Positions 1 to 5,863 of a DNA stretch of 20,722 nucleotides are shown piece after piece. The DNA is from Moraxellaceae bacterium (lineage in GTDB: Bacteria > Pseudomonadota > Gammaproteobacteria > Pseudomonadales > Moraxellaceae). A program made the position numbers and the translations under genes. The notes under the pieces were generated by a model, which worked only from the letters and a program-made list of their open reading frames with translations, was not told the origin of the DNA and searched no databases. The stretch is taken from assembly GCA_024234595.1 (NCBI GenBank), contig JACKNZ010000030.1, forward strand, positions 1 to 20,722, given 5' to 3'. Within the stretch, counting starts at the first letter, position 1, and each line of letters starts with the position of its first letter.

Positions 1-4
1 TAGC

Positions 5-832
5 ATGAGTGACGTTAAACGAGAAGTGAAGATTATTAAAGATAATATTATTCGCATATTTGATGGTGCGACTACTCTAAAAGAATTAGATGAATTAATG
101 AATGGTAACACTAACCCAACTTTTAAGCGAACACACAATAAGCATTATACACCGCATCGTTTGATTATTGCACGTTTGGCAGATAACCCGCAATTTGAGC
201 AATTGGCCATTGAGCTTAAGGCATTTGCCAGAGGAGAAAATGATAAACTCGTGCCAGAACAATGGGATAATTTAGTTAAATACCTGCGTGAAGACATTGA
301 TCCACAAACTTACCACAAAAAAATGGCCGAATTAAAAAAGCAAGAGCAACAGGCCGAGGCAATCAGAGTGAATGCCTTACAAGCACAATTTAACCCAAAA
401 ACCCCCGAAGAACTCATGAATCTGGCCAGCCAGTGGCATGACCCTAAAACACATCTGATTTGGCAGCGTTGTTGTATAGGTCAGCAATGGCGCAATGGCG
501 AAGTAATCGGAAACTCTCAAAAACTTAGTTGGAAAGAGGTTTTAAAATTATTAGAAGAACCTAAACATACAGGTTGGCGCTTACCTTCATTAGACGAGCT
601 AAAAACACTCAGGTTTACTAAACGCATTGGCTATATTACCAAAAATGGATTTGATTATTTTGAACTTACACAAACTAATTTTTATCAATGGATTGTGCAG
701 TTAGATGAGCCGTTGATTGTTGGTGTAAAAAACGTTGATAACCCTACTATATATGATGCGCCACGCGTACAGGACATAAAAAATGAGCCAAACCTCAAAG
801 GTTATGTACGCTTAGTTAAATCAGCTTCTTAG
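5..832 (+). CDS. Protein with C-terminal DUF1566-like domain
   Basis: Predicted 275-residue soluble protein, no signal peptide or membrane segment. The first 110 residues are charged and mostly helical and I do not recognise them; a lysine/glutamine-rich helix near residues 105-125 links to the C-terminal half. Residues about 140-215 (HLIWQRC, then SWKEVL, then GWRLPSLDELKTL) follow the DUF1566/Lcl pattern: a W-Q/M-R strand, a W-x-E-A-like helix and the diagnostic W-R-L-P-x-x-x-E-L motif. That domain occurs in many uncharacterised bacterial proteins, so no function is assigned. The ATG lies only four bases into the window, so its ribosome binding site is not visible and the true start could lie upstream. 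It ends just before a 313-nt repeat-rich gap. Confidence 0.6.
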   Translation: MSDVKREVKIIKDNIIRIFDGATTLKELDELMNGNTNPTFKRTHNKHYTPHRLIIARLADNPQFEQLAIELKAFARGENDKLVPEQWDNLVKYLREDIDPQTYHKKMAELKKQEQQAEAIRVNALQAQFNPKTPEELMNLASQWHDPKTHLIWQRCCIGQQWRNGEVIGNSQKLSWKEVLKLLEEPKHTGWRLPSLDELKTLRFTKRIGYITKNGFDYFELTQTNFYQWIVQLDEPLIVGVKNVDNPTIYDAPRVQDIKNEPNLKGYVRLVKSAS

Positions 833-846
833 CAAGCTCGGCGTAA

Positions 847-864
847 GGCGGAATGTATTCCGCC
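847..864. repeat. Short palindromic hairpin downstream of the first gene
   Basis: GGCGGAAT, GT, ATTCCGCC forms a perfect 8-bp stem starting 15 nt after the stop codon. There is no U-run directly after it, so it is more likely a dispersed palindromic repeat than a factor-independent terminator, though it could still protect a 3' end. Its right arm runs into a 25-nt word that recurs at about 2138-2162. Confidence 0.6.
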
Positions 865-881
865 ATCTTAAACGATGAAAA
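857..881. repeat. Direct repeat A, left copy (flanks tacAT)
   Basis: The word ATTCCGCCATCTTAAACGAT plus GAAAA recurs identically at about 2138-2162 in the same orientation, on the other side of the tacAT pair. It is one of two repeat families bracketing that module. Confidence 0.65.
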
Positions 882-912
882 TTATTCTTAATGATGATGT
901 TAATATAAAAAA

Positions 913-992
913 GGTGCATTACGCTAACGCTAATGCCACCCTACAATTAACTAAAATTTAATGAGATTGTGTAGGGCGCATTATAATGCGCC
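913..992. repeat. Composite palindromic repeat (two palindromes facing each other)
   Basis: Positions 913-940 are an imperfect palindrome (GGTGCATTA, CGCTAACGC, TAATGCCACC) ending in CCCTAC. Positions 974-991 are a perfect 18-bp palindrome GGCGCATTATAATGCGCC preceded by GTA. The outer CCCTAC and GTAGGG are complementary across about 26 nt, so the whole 80 nt could fold as a three-way structure. Words of this kind (G-TAGGGTGC-ATTA type) are dispersed in many bacterial genomes and probably represent REP/MITE-like elements. The 18-bp palindrome recurs at 2071-2088. Confidence 0.65.
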
Positions 993-1032
993 AATTAAGC
1001 AAGTGTAGCTTGTTTTAAAAATGGAGTCATAT

Positions 1033-1072
1033 TGACACCATTAAAAACTATGATACCATTATGTCACCAAAA
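1033..1072 (+). promoter_or_regulatory. Putative operator repeats upstream of tacAT
   Basis: Three direct TGnnACCA words, starting at 1033, 1051 and 1062, precede the antitoxin gene by about 80 nt. DUF1778 antitoxins bind DNA through an N-terminal ribbon-helix-helix and autorepress their operons, so repeated short half-sites are expected; the assignment to these words is inference. Confidence 0.35.
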
Positions 1073-1152
1073 AATTAAATTGTGGAGGTACAAACATGAA
1101 TTAGTGTTATTTTTTTGGGGTATGTTTTTCAAACAAACTAGTGAGGTGCAGT

Positions 1153-1491
1153 ATGTCACGCATAAGTGCAAATGCAGACATAGAAAAAGGCCGTATTACG
1201 GCAAGAGTTCCGTTGAACGTACAGCAAACAATACAAAAAGCTGCTGATTTAACAGGCGTACCTATGAATGCCTACATGGTGCAAGTGGTTCATCAACATG
1301 CTTTAGAGTTAATCGACTGGTATGAAATGAAAAATATTGTATTGTCTCAACGTGATTCGGAATGGTTTATTGAACAACTGGCTAATCCTCCTAAGCCAAA
1401 TGCAAAACTAAAACGAGCATTAGCGAATTATAAAGAGACTCCGTACCATGTTACAGATAACCCTTCAACCCTTGAGTCAGCTCACCGCTGA
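1153..1491 (+). CDS. DUF1778 (TacA/AtaR-type) antitoxin
   Basis: Antitoxin of a type II toxin-antitoxin pair. About 112 residues: the N-terminal segment ADIEKGRITARVPLNVQQTI is the ribbon-helix-helix strand plus first helix, followed by AADLTGVPMNAYMVQVVHQHA as the second helix, typical of DUF1778. The C-terminal tail (about residues 65-112) should wrap around the acetyltransferase and mask its active site. I chose ATG 1153 over the GTG at 1141 because GAGG (1143-1146) lies 6 nt upstream of it. The stop overlaps the toxin gene by 44 nt, so the two are translationally coupled. The repressor probably acts on the direct repeats upstream. Confidence 0.85.
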   Translation: MSRISANADIEKGRITARVPLNVQQTIQKAADLTGVPMNAYMVQVVHQHALELIDWYEMKNIVLSQRDSEWFIEQLANPPKPNAKLKRALANYKETPYHVTDNPSTLESAHR

Positions 1492-1969
1492 ACAGTTGGC
1501 CACAAAAACCACATTTGATTGTGGCCAACCTGCGTTAAATAATTATTTAATTAATATCGCAAAGCAACACGATAATAAAAATATTACGCGCAGTTTTTGT
1601 GCGATTAAAGAAGATAATATTATTGGTTATTATTCGCTGAGTAATGCCACAGTAGATATTAACAATTTGCCGCAAGAAATTACTAAACGTTATAAATTAC
1701 CCAAGCATGATATGCCTGTTGTACGCTTATGCCGCTTGGCGATTGATAGTAAAGCACAACGCCAAGGAATTGGTGAAAAGCTATTGATTGATGCACTTGA
1801 AAAAGTGTTGTCAGTAGCTAAAGTATCGGGTTGTGTAGGGATGGTGGTCGATGCTAAAGACCAAGCAGTAGCGAATTATTATCAAGGTTATGGTTTTGTA
1901 CCTGCACCAGATAATCCTTTACTGCTATTTATGCCCTTACCAACTATTCAAGAACTTTTTGCTGAATAA
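1448..1969 (+). CDS. GNAT acetyltransferase toxin (TacT/AtaT-type)
   Basis: 173-residue GNAT protein. TacT/AtaT-family toxins acetylate the amino group of charged aminoacyl-tRNAs and stop translation. Seen here: an N-terminal F-D-C-G-x-x-x-L-N-x-Y-L signature (residues 23-34) typical of the family, the acetyl-CoA pyrophosphate loop QRQGIG at residues 104-109 after the strand VVRLCRLAID, and YYQGYGF at 144-150, whose tyrosine corresponds to the catalytic tyrosine of TacT. Length is normal for the family and the frame is intact, so it is probably functional. The 44-nt overlap with the DUF1778 antitoxin gene supports the pairing. Which tRNA is modified cannot be told. Confidence 0.88.
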   Translation: MLQITLQPLSQLTAEQLATKTTFDCGQPALNNYLINIAKQHDNKNITRSFCAIKEDNIIGYYSLSNATVDINNLPQEITKRYKLPKHDMPVVRLCRLAIDSKAQRQGIGEKLLIDALEKVLSVAKVSGCVGMVVDAKDQAVANYYQGYGFVPAPDNPLLLFMPLPTIQELFAE

Positions 1970-2067
1970 AACAAAGGCGGACTTAAGGTCACCTATGTTT
2001 TATCGTTTAAAGTTCAAAACCCATTTTAGCCAAATGTGTCTTTTATAGAACTATAAATAAAGCTCGC

Positions 2068-2089
2068 GTAGGGCGCATTATAATGCGCC
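2068..2089. repeat. 18-bp palindromic repeat, second copy
   Basis: GGCGCATTATAATGCGCC (2072-2089) preceded by GTAG is identical, in the same orientation, to the copy at 971-992 on the other side of tacAT. Confidence 0.7.
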
Positions 2090-2137
2090 GACTAAGGCCA
2101 TAAAAAAAAACATTTTATAACTAAAATAACATGGTGC

Positions 2138-2162
2138 ATTCCGCCATCTTAAACGATGAAAA
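2138..2162. repeat. Direct repeat A, right copy
   Basis: Second copy of the 25-nt word found at 857-881, same orientation. Here the hairpin partner GGCGGAAT is absent and the word is preceded by ATGGTGC, so only the right part of the left-hand element is present. Confidence 0.65.
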
Positions 2163-2189
2163 ATGTTCTTAAAATTTGGAATGAATTTA

Positions 2190-3542
2190 TCAAACCGCCG
2201 CCAACGCCTCATGCAAACGAGTCACACCCACAATTTCCATGCCCTCAATATCTTGGCGTGGCACATTGGCTTTGGGCACAATTGCTCGTTTAAAGCCATG
2301 TTTTGCCGCCTCACGCAAGCGTTCTTGACCATTTGGCACAGGGCGAATCTCGCCCGACAAGCCCACCTCCCCAAAAACAGCCAAATCATTGGGCAAGGCT
2401 TGGCCGCGTAAACTAGAGGTAACAGCGAGTAACACAGCCAAATCTGAGCCAGTCTCCAACACTTTTACGCCACCAACCACATTCACAAACACATCTTGGC
2501 CAATAGTATGTACACCACCGTGCCGATGCAAAATAGCTAACAACATCGCCAAACGGTTTTGGTCTAGTCCAATCGCGACACGGCGAGGGTTAGCAAACGC
2601 ATCATCAACCAAGGCTTGAACTTCGACTAATAACGGCCGAGTACCTTCACGACTAATCATCACGATTGAGCCTGCAATCGGCTCTTCATAACGCGATAAA
2701 AAAATGGCGGAGGGATTAGCCACTTCGCGTAAGCCCCTATCTGTCATAGCAAAAACACCCAATTCATTAACCGCGCCAAAACGATTTTTAACCGCACGAA
2801 TCATTCTAAAACGTGAGTCAGATTCTCCCTCAAAATACAACACACAATCCACCATGTGTTCTAACACTCTAGGGCCTGCCAGCGAACCTTCTTTGGTCAC
2901 ATGCCCCACCAAAAATAACGCTGTACCACTTTGCTTGGCATAACGTGTGAGTAGGGCGGCTGATTCGCGTACTTGCGATACACCACCAGGGGCAGATTGC
3001 AAGGCTTCGGTATAAAGAGTTTGAATAGAGTCAATGACAGCCACCATTGGTTTTTCGGCTTTAAGAGTGGCCAAAATATTTTCGACACAAGTTTCGGCCA
3101 TAATTTTGACTTTATCGCAGGGTAACTCTAAACGTTTGCCACGCATTGCCACCTGTGACAGCGACTCTTCGCCTGTAATATATAAAGCATTATGCTGCTG
3201 GGCTAAATAGGTCAGCGTTTGTAGTAAAATTGTCGATTTACCAATGCCAGGGTCGCCACCAATTAACACCACCGAGCCAGCCACTAAACCACCGCCTAAT
3301 ACACGGTCAAGCTCTGATAATCCTGTTTCGGTACGGTCAATCGCGTTAATGCTCACTTGGTCAAGTATGGTCACGGTACTGGCTTGGCCTGCATAATTAC
3401 CACGTTGACGCGGGCTGAGGTTGCTTTCGGCAGGGGCTTCATGAATGCTATTCCACGCATGACATTCACTGCATTGGCCTGACCATTTAAAAAATGTGCT
3501 ACCGCAGGCATTACAACTATAAATTGTTTTGTTTTTACTCAT
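2190..3542 (-). CDS. radA: RadA/Sms DNA repair ATPase
   Basis: 450-residue cytoplasmic RecA-like ATPase that promotes branch migration of recombination intermediates. Domains in order: a four-cysteine zinc finger (C10, C13, C24, C27), a RecA-type ATPase core with Walker A GGDPGIGKST at 95-104, the RadA-specific KNRFG motif at 252-256, and a C-terminal Lon-protease-like domain (NRLAMLLAILHRHGG onward, ending SGEIRPVPNGQERLREA). Full length and uninterrupted. It is the only clear core gene in the window. Its upstream region is unusual: the end of a tnpB transposon lies only about 57 nt before the ATG on the same strand, so its native promoter may have been displaced or may now include transposon sequence. 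Confidence 0.97.
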   Translation of the reverse strand: MSKNKTIYSCNACGSTFFKWSGQCSECHAWNSIHEAPAESNLSPRQRGNYAGQASTVTILDQVSINAIDRTETGLSELDRVLGGGLVAGSVVLIGGDPGIGKSTILLQTLTYLAQQHNALYITGEESLSQVAMRGKRLELPCDKVKIMAETCVENILATLKAEKPMVAVIDSIQTLYTEALQSAPGGVSQVRESAALLTRYAKQSGTALFLVGHVTKEGSLAGPRVLEHMVDCVLYFEGESDSRFRMIRAVKNRFGAVNELGVFAMTDRGLREVANPSAIFLSRYEEPIAGSIVMISREGTRPLLVEVQALVDDAFANPRRVAIGLDQNRLAMLLAILHRHGGVHTIGQDVFVNVVGGVKVLETGSDLAVLLAVTSSLRGQALPNDLAVFGEVGLSGEIRPVPNGQERLREAAKHGFKRAIVPKANVPRQDIEGMEIVGVTRLHEALAAV

Positions 3543-3599
3543 CGTTTTAAGGCAATATAAAAATAGAATAATTGATGATAGAGTACGTTTTTTTGGCTG

Positions 3600-3640
3600 T
3601 TGACATCCTCCCCTAGCTAAAGCAAGGTGATTCCTTCTAC
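3600..3640 (-). ncRNA. Probable right end / 3' part of the TnpB guide RNA scaffold
   Basis: TnpB guide RNAs are processed from the tnpB 3' end and extend across the transposon right end into flanking DNA. On the minus strand this stretch reads through CACCTTGCTTTAGCTAGGGG into GAGGATGTCAA, with CCTTGC/GCTAGG-like self-complementarity, and stops at the inferred right boundary. The guide would therefore start at about 3599 and read leftwards into the region upstream of radA. The 5' limit of the RNA cannot be seen. Confidence 0.45.
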
Positions 3641-4675
3641 AAGACGCTCATGTCCGAGCGCGAGAATATTCTTGGCGGCATTGATGTCGCGGTCATGCAG
3701 TGTACCGCACTGCATACAAGTCCATTCTCTTATTCCAAGTCCTGCTCTACCTTTCGGACTACTGTCGCGTGAGCCACAGCACGAGCAAGTTTGGGTGGTA
3801 TAGCTTTCGTTGACCTCTTCAAACCATACTCCTGCGTTCTCGCACTTATACTTGAGTAGGGTTCTAAACAGCGTCCAGCCTGCATCCAGCACCGATTTTG
3901 CGAGCTTGGTTTTGGCTAGACTTTTTGCATTCACATTGCCAACAAATATCGCGGCGTAATTTTTAACTAATTTTGTACTTTCTTGGTGTAAGTGATTATT
4001 TCTGATATGTTTAATTTTGGCATGAATGGCTTTAACGCGCTTTTTGTTTCTTGCACGTTGAGCTATGCCTAGTTTTTGTTCGTATTTTCTGTAAGTACGC
4101 TGTGCTTCGATTTTTTGACCATTGGAGAGCGTGGCAAAGTCTTTTAAGCCTAAGTCTATGCCAACAGATTCTGTGCCTTTTGAAGCTATTTTTTCAGCAT
4201 TATCAACCACTAAGCACACATACCAACGGCCACGACTATCTTGTACAAATGCCCCTGTTTTGACATTATATTTCGATAGCCCATAGCTATCCCACAAACT
4301 AAACCAGTGATTGCCATATTTAATTTGGCCATGTTGATATTTAATCGCTGTTTTTTTGAAGGGTATCCAGCCAAGTGATTTTTTGGCTGATTTAGGATTC
4401 GATACGCGCCAATTTAATTTGGCTTTTTTGAATTGTTTGCGCCTTAACACTAATTCTTCGGTAATGGCTTGTATGGTTTGGCTATGTAGATTTAATTCTT
4501 TGGATGCCCCTGTGGTATATTTGGCAATGTCAAAGGCTGAAAAAAACCTACCTGTCCGTTGCAGATGCTTAAAACACAAGTCATTGACGTAATTCCAAAC
4601 AAAGTTTACCTCGGATGCCAGTTGGTTGAGCATCCTGCAATGTTTGTCTTTTATGCGTAATTTAAGGGTTTTCAT
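3617..4675 (-). CDS. tnpB: TnpB RNA-guided endonuclease
   Basis: 352-residue TnpB (OrfB). Such proteins bind an RNA from the transposon right end and cut DNA matching the adjacent guide, helping retain the transposon. Seen here: N-terminal helix-turn-helix-like/OrfB domain; RuvC-I aspartate D174 in VGIDLGLKDFA; a zinc ribbon C297, C300, C320, C323; RuvC-III in HDRDINAAKNI (D328/D330). The usual RuvC-II glutamate is missing: where most family members have an E-D/N-L motif this one reads IFVGNVNAKSL (G246). A glutamate pair, E286/E287 in WFEEVNESYT, sits downstream and may replace it, as in TnpB branches reported with rearranged active sites. The frame is intact. Whether it is active is unknown. 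Confidence 0.93.
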   Translation of the reverse strand: MKTLKLRIKDKHCRMLNQLASEVNFVWNYVNDLCFKHLQRTGRFFSAFDIAKYTTGASKELNLHSQTIQAITEELVLRRKQFKKAKLNWRVSNPKSAKKSLGWIPFKKTAIKYQHGQIKYGNHWFSLWDSYGLSKYNVKTGAFVQDSRGRWYVCLVVDNAEKIASKGTESVGIDLGLKDFATLSNGQKIEAQRTYRKYEQKLGIAQRARNKKRVKAIHAKIKHIRNNHLHQESTKLVKNYAAIFVGNVNAKSLAKTKLAKSVLDAGWTLFRTLLKYKCENAGVWFEEVNESYTTQTCSCCGSRDSSPKGRAGLGIREWTCMQCGTLHDRDINAAKNILALGHERLVEGITLL

Positions 4676-4818
4676 ACGTTGATTTTAAGAGTCATTCACC
4701 GTTTAAACAAATACTTTCTCAAGACCTTATTCTGTGAGTGACACTTGCCAGTTTATCAACCTTGCTGATTTGTGCCAAATCGCAAGGGATTGATAAGCCG
4801 TCGTGTCACCGCCTTATA

Positions 4819-4840
4819 TCCTCGGCCTAAAGGCACGAGG
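4819..4840 (-). repeat. Left-end subterminal hairpin of the tnpB element
   Basis: Read on the minus strand: CCTCG, T, GCC, TTTA, GGC, CGAGG, a 5-bp plus 3-bp stem with one bulged T and a TTTA tetraloop. Subterminal imperfect hairpins like this are what IS200/IS605 transposases recognise. The preceding minus-strand sequence GTAAAACCTCGTGCCTTT is shared with 15450-15467. Confidence 0.7.
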
Positions 4841-4856
4841 TTTTACGGCGAAGGTG

Positions 4857-5419
4857 ATAAAGATTATGCTAGTGCTATTCCTATTCAAATTAGTGTTTAT
4901 CCTGATAAAATGATGATATGGAATCCGGGTTCTTTGCCTCAGAGTTGGACAATGGCTCAACTACTGGCCAAGCACGCATCAAAACCGTTTAACCCTGATA
5001 TTGCTAATGTTTTTTTTCGAGCAGGATTAATTGAATCTTGGGGGAGAGGCATTGAGCGAATACAAAATGCGTGTAAAAGTGCCGAGTATGCTCCTCAAGT
5101 GCAGTGGCAGTTAGAAACAGATGGAATTTGGACAGTTTTTTATTATGCATCGGCATATGTAAAGCAAATAAATCATACATCCATGCTAGCTACCCCCGAA
5201 GCTACCCCCGAAGCTACCCCCGAAGTTTTAGCCATGCTTGATGTGATTAATGGCGAAATGACACGTCAAGAAATTATGCAAGCTATGAATTTAAAAGATG
5301 AAAAGCATTTTAGATTACATTATTTGCAACGAGCTCTATCATTAGGGGCTATAGAAATGACCTTGCCCGACCGACCTCAAAGCCCAAAGCAAAAATATCG
5401 TTTAACAAAAAAAGAATGA
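4857..5419 (+). pseudogene. Truncated COG2865-type (AlbA_2/HATPase_c_4) regulator, C-terminal part
   Basis: The translated segment KDYASAIPIQISVYPDKMMI through WNPGSLPQ, NPDIANVFFRAGLIESWGRG and the following residues is the C-terminal ATPase-like half of the COG2865 'predicted transcriptional regulator' family, followed by a linker of three ATPE repeats and a winged-helix-like tail. The N-terminal AlbA_2 (Schlafen-like) half is absent: upstream codons from 4772 fall inside the left end of the tnpB element and encode unrelated residues. The transposon alone does not explain the loss, because on its other side lies the radA upstream region rather than the missing half. I infer a deletion or rearrangement at the junction. 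A short protein from 4772 could be made but is unlikely to be functional. Confidence 0.75.
5189..5224. repeat. Three tandem 12-bp repeats (ATPE linker)
   Basis: GCTACCCCCGAA occurs three times without interruption and encodes Ala-Thr-Pro-Glu each time. Thr-Pro-Glu repeats of variable number are common in the linker of COG2865-type proteins and probably change by slippage. Confidence 0.9.
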
Positions 5420-5514
5420 CAGTTAACAATAGAAGCTCAGGAAAATTTTTAGAACACCTTAATTGCATCACGAATGTGTATTTTTGTTATTGATAATACA
5501 AAACTATATATTTT

Positions 5515-5570
5515 GATAATATATTATCCATAATATGTTAGAATTAGCAAAAATAGATAACTGGTTATCT
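5515..5570 (+). promoter_or_regulatory. Promoter and paired inverted-repeat operators of the first hipBA operon
   Basis: Two inverted repeats share GATAA/TTATC half-sites: the perfect 14-bp GATAATATATTATC (5515-5528) and AGATAAC-TG-GTTATCT (5555-5570). Between them TGTTAGAAT (5536-5544) matches an extended -10 (TGnTATAAT, one mismatch), placing the transcription start near 5551. Operators on both sides of the -10 fit the cooperative looping repression known for HipB. The gene starts 4 nt after the second repeat. Confidence 0.5.
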
Positions 5571-5574
5571 TGTT

Positions 5575-5862
5575 ATGGATGGTCTTATAAGTTTGCATAG
5601 TGCTTATGATGTACAATTAGCACTAGCCGAAGCGGTAAAATGTCGCCGTAAACAAAAAAAATGGTCGCGCCAAACCTTAGCTGAGCGTAGTGGAGTGCCT
5701 GCGGCAACCATTAAGCATTTTGAAAGCACAGGTCAAATCTCATTGAGGCAATTTTTGCTGTTGTGGCAAATGCTTGATGCCTTAGAGCCTCTGTTAGAGC
5801 TTAGCAAAACCAAACAGCTCATCCCAAAAACTATTGAAGATGTTTTAAGTATGAGAGGTTGA
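5575..5862 (+). CDS. hipB: HipB-type XRE-family antitoxin (first module)
   Basis: 95-residue DNA-binding protein. Residues about 15-75 form an XRE/Cro-type helix-turn-helix (WSRQTLAERSGVPAATIKHF then SLRQFLLLWQMLDAL), the HipB fold. HipB proteins autorepress hipBA and neutralise the HipA kinase. The stop is one nucleotide before the hipA start, so the pair is co-transcribed and coupled. The inverted repeats immediately upstream are its likely operators. No strong ribosome binding site precedes the ATG. Confidence 0.83.
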   Translation: MDGLISLHSAYDVQLALAEAVKCRRKQKKWSRQTLAERSGVPAATIKHFESTGQISLRQFLLLWQMLDALEPLLELSKTKQLIPKTIEDVLSMRG

Positions 5863-5863
5863 C

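Larger units (their letters stand above)
833..1152. other. Intergenic region: repeats, operator-like repeats and a mini-ORF
   Basis: Contains the palindromic repeats described separately, then the probable control region of tacAT. Three similar words, TGACACCATTA (1033-1043), TGATACCATTA (1051-1061) and TGTCACCAAAA (1062-1072), share TGnnACCA and look like operator half-sites for a ribbon-helix-helix repressor. TTGACA at 1032-1037 is a perfect -35 match, but I see no well-spaced -10 hexamer. GGAGG at 1084-1088 is followed by ATG-AAT-TAG (1096-1104), a two-codon reading frame of unknown meaning. I see no other gene here. Confidence 0.5.
1970..2189. other. Convergent intergenic region with repeats
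   Basis: Lies between the 3' ends of the acetyltransferase toxin gene and radA. Holds the second copies of the 18-bp palindrome and of direct repeat A. AACATTTT (2110-2117) and AAAAATGTT (2158-2166) can pair around repeat A. No classic hairpin plus T-run terminator is evident for either gene, although the tract of nine A at 2102-2110 would be a U-run for radA transcripts. Confidence 0.5.
3600..4856 (-). mobile_element. IS200/IS605-type element carrying only tnpB (IS1341-like)
   Basis: About 1.26 kb element with a tnpB gene and no tnpA, so it must be moved in trans if it still moves. The right end, read on the minus strand, finishes in GGGGAGGATGTCAA, a typical end for such elements, just past the tnpB stop. 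The left end is marked by a subterminal hairpin (4819-4840) 16 nt inside a TTTAT motif (minus strand of 4857-4861), which I take as the flanking target/TAM sequence. A second copy of this left end at 15435-15470 supports the boundary. The exact right boundary is uncertain by a few nucleotides. This family makes no target duplication, and none is seen. Confidence 0.75.

Noticed and set aside
1032..1247. 71-codon frame overlapping the tacA start
   Set aside because: It is out of frame with the well-supported antitoxin, has an unlikely composition and no ribosome binding site.
4772..4856. Genuine N-terminus for the COG2865-type protein starting at 4772
   Set aside because: These bases contain the transposon's left-end hairpin and the encoded residues do not resemble the family; homology begins at about 4859.
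5189..5224. Tandem 12-bp repeat as a regulatory or mobile repeat
   Set aside because: It is in frame and encodes a Thr-Pro-Glu linker that is common in this protein family, so it is coding slippage and not a separate element.
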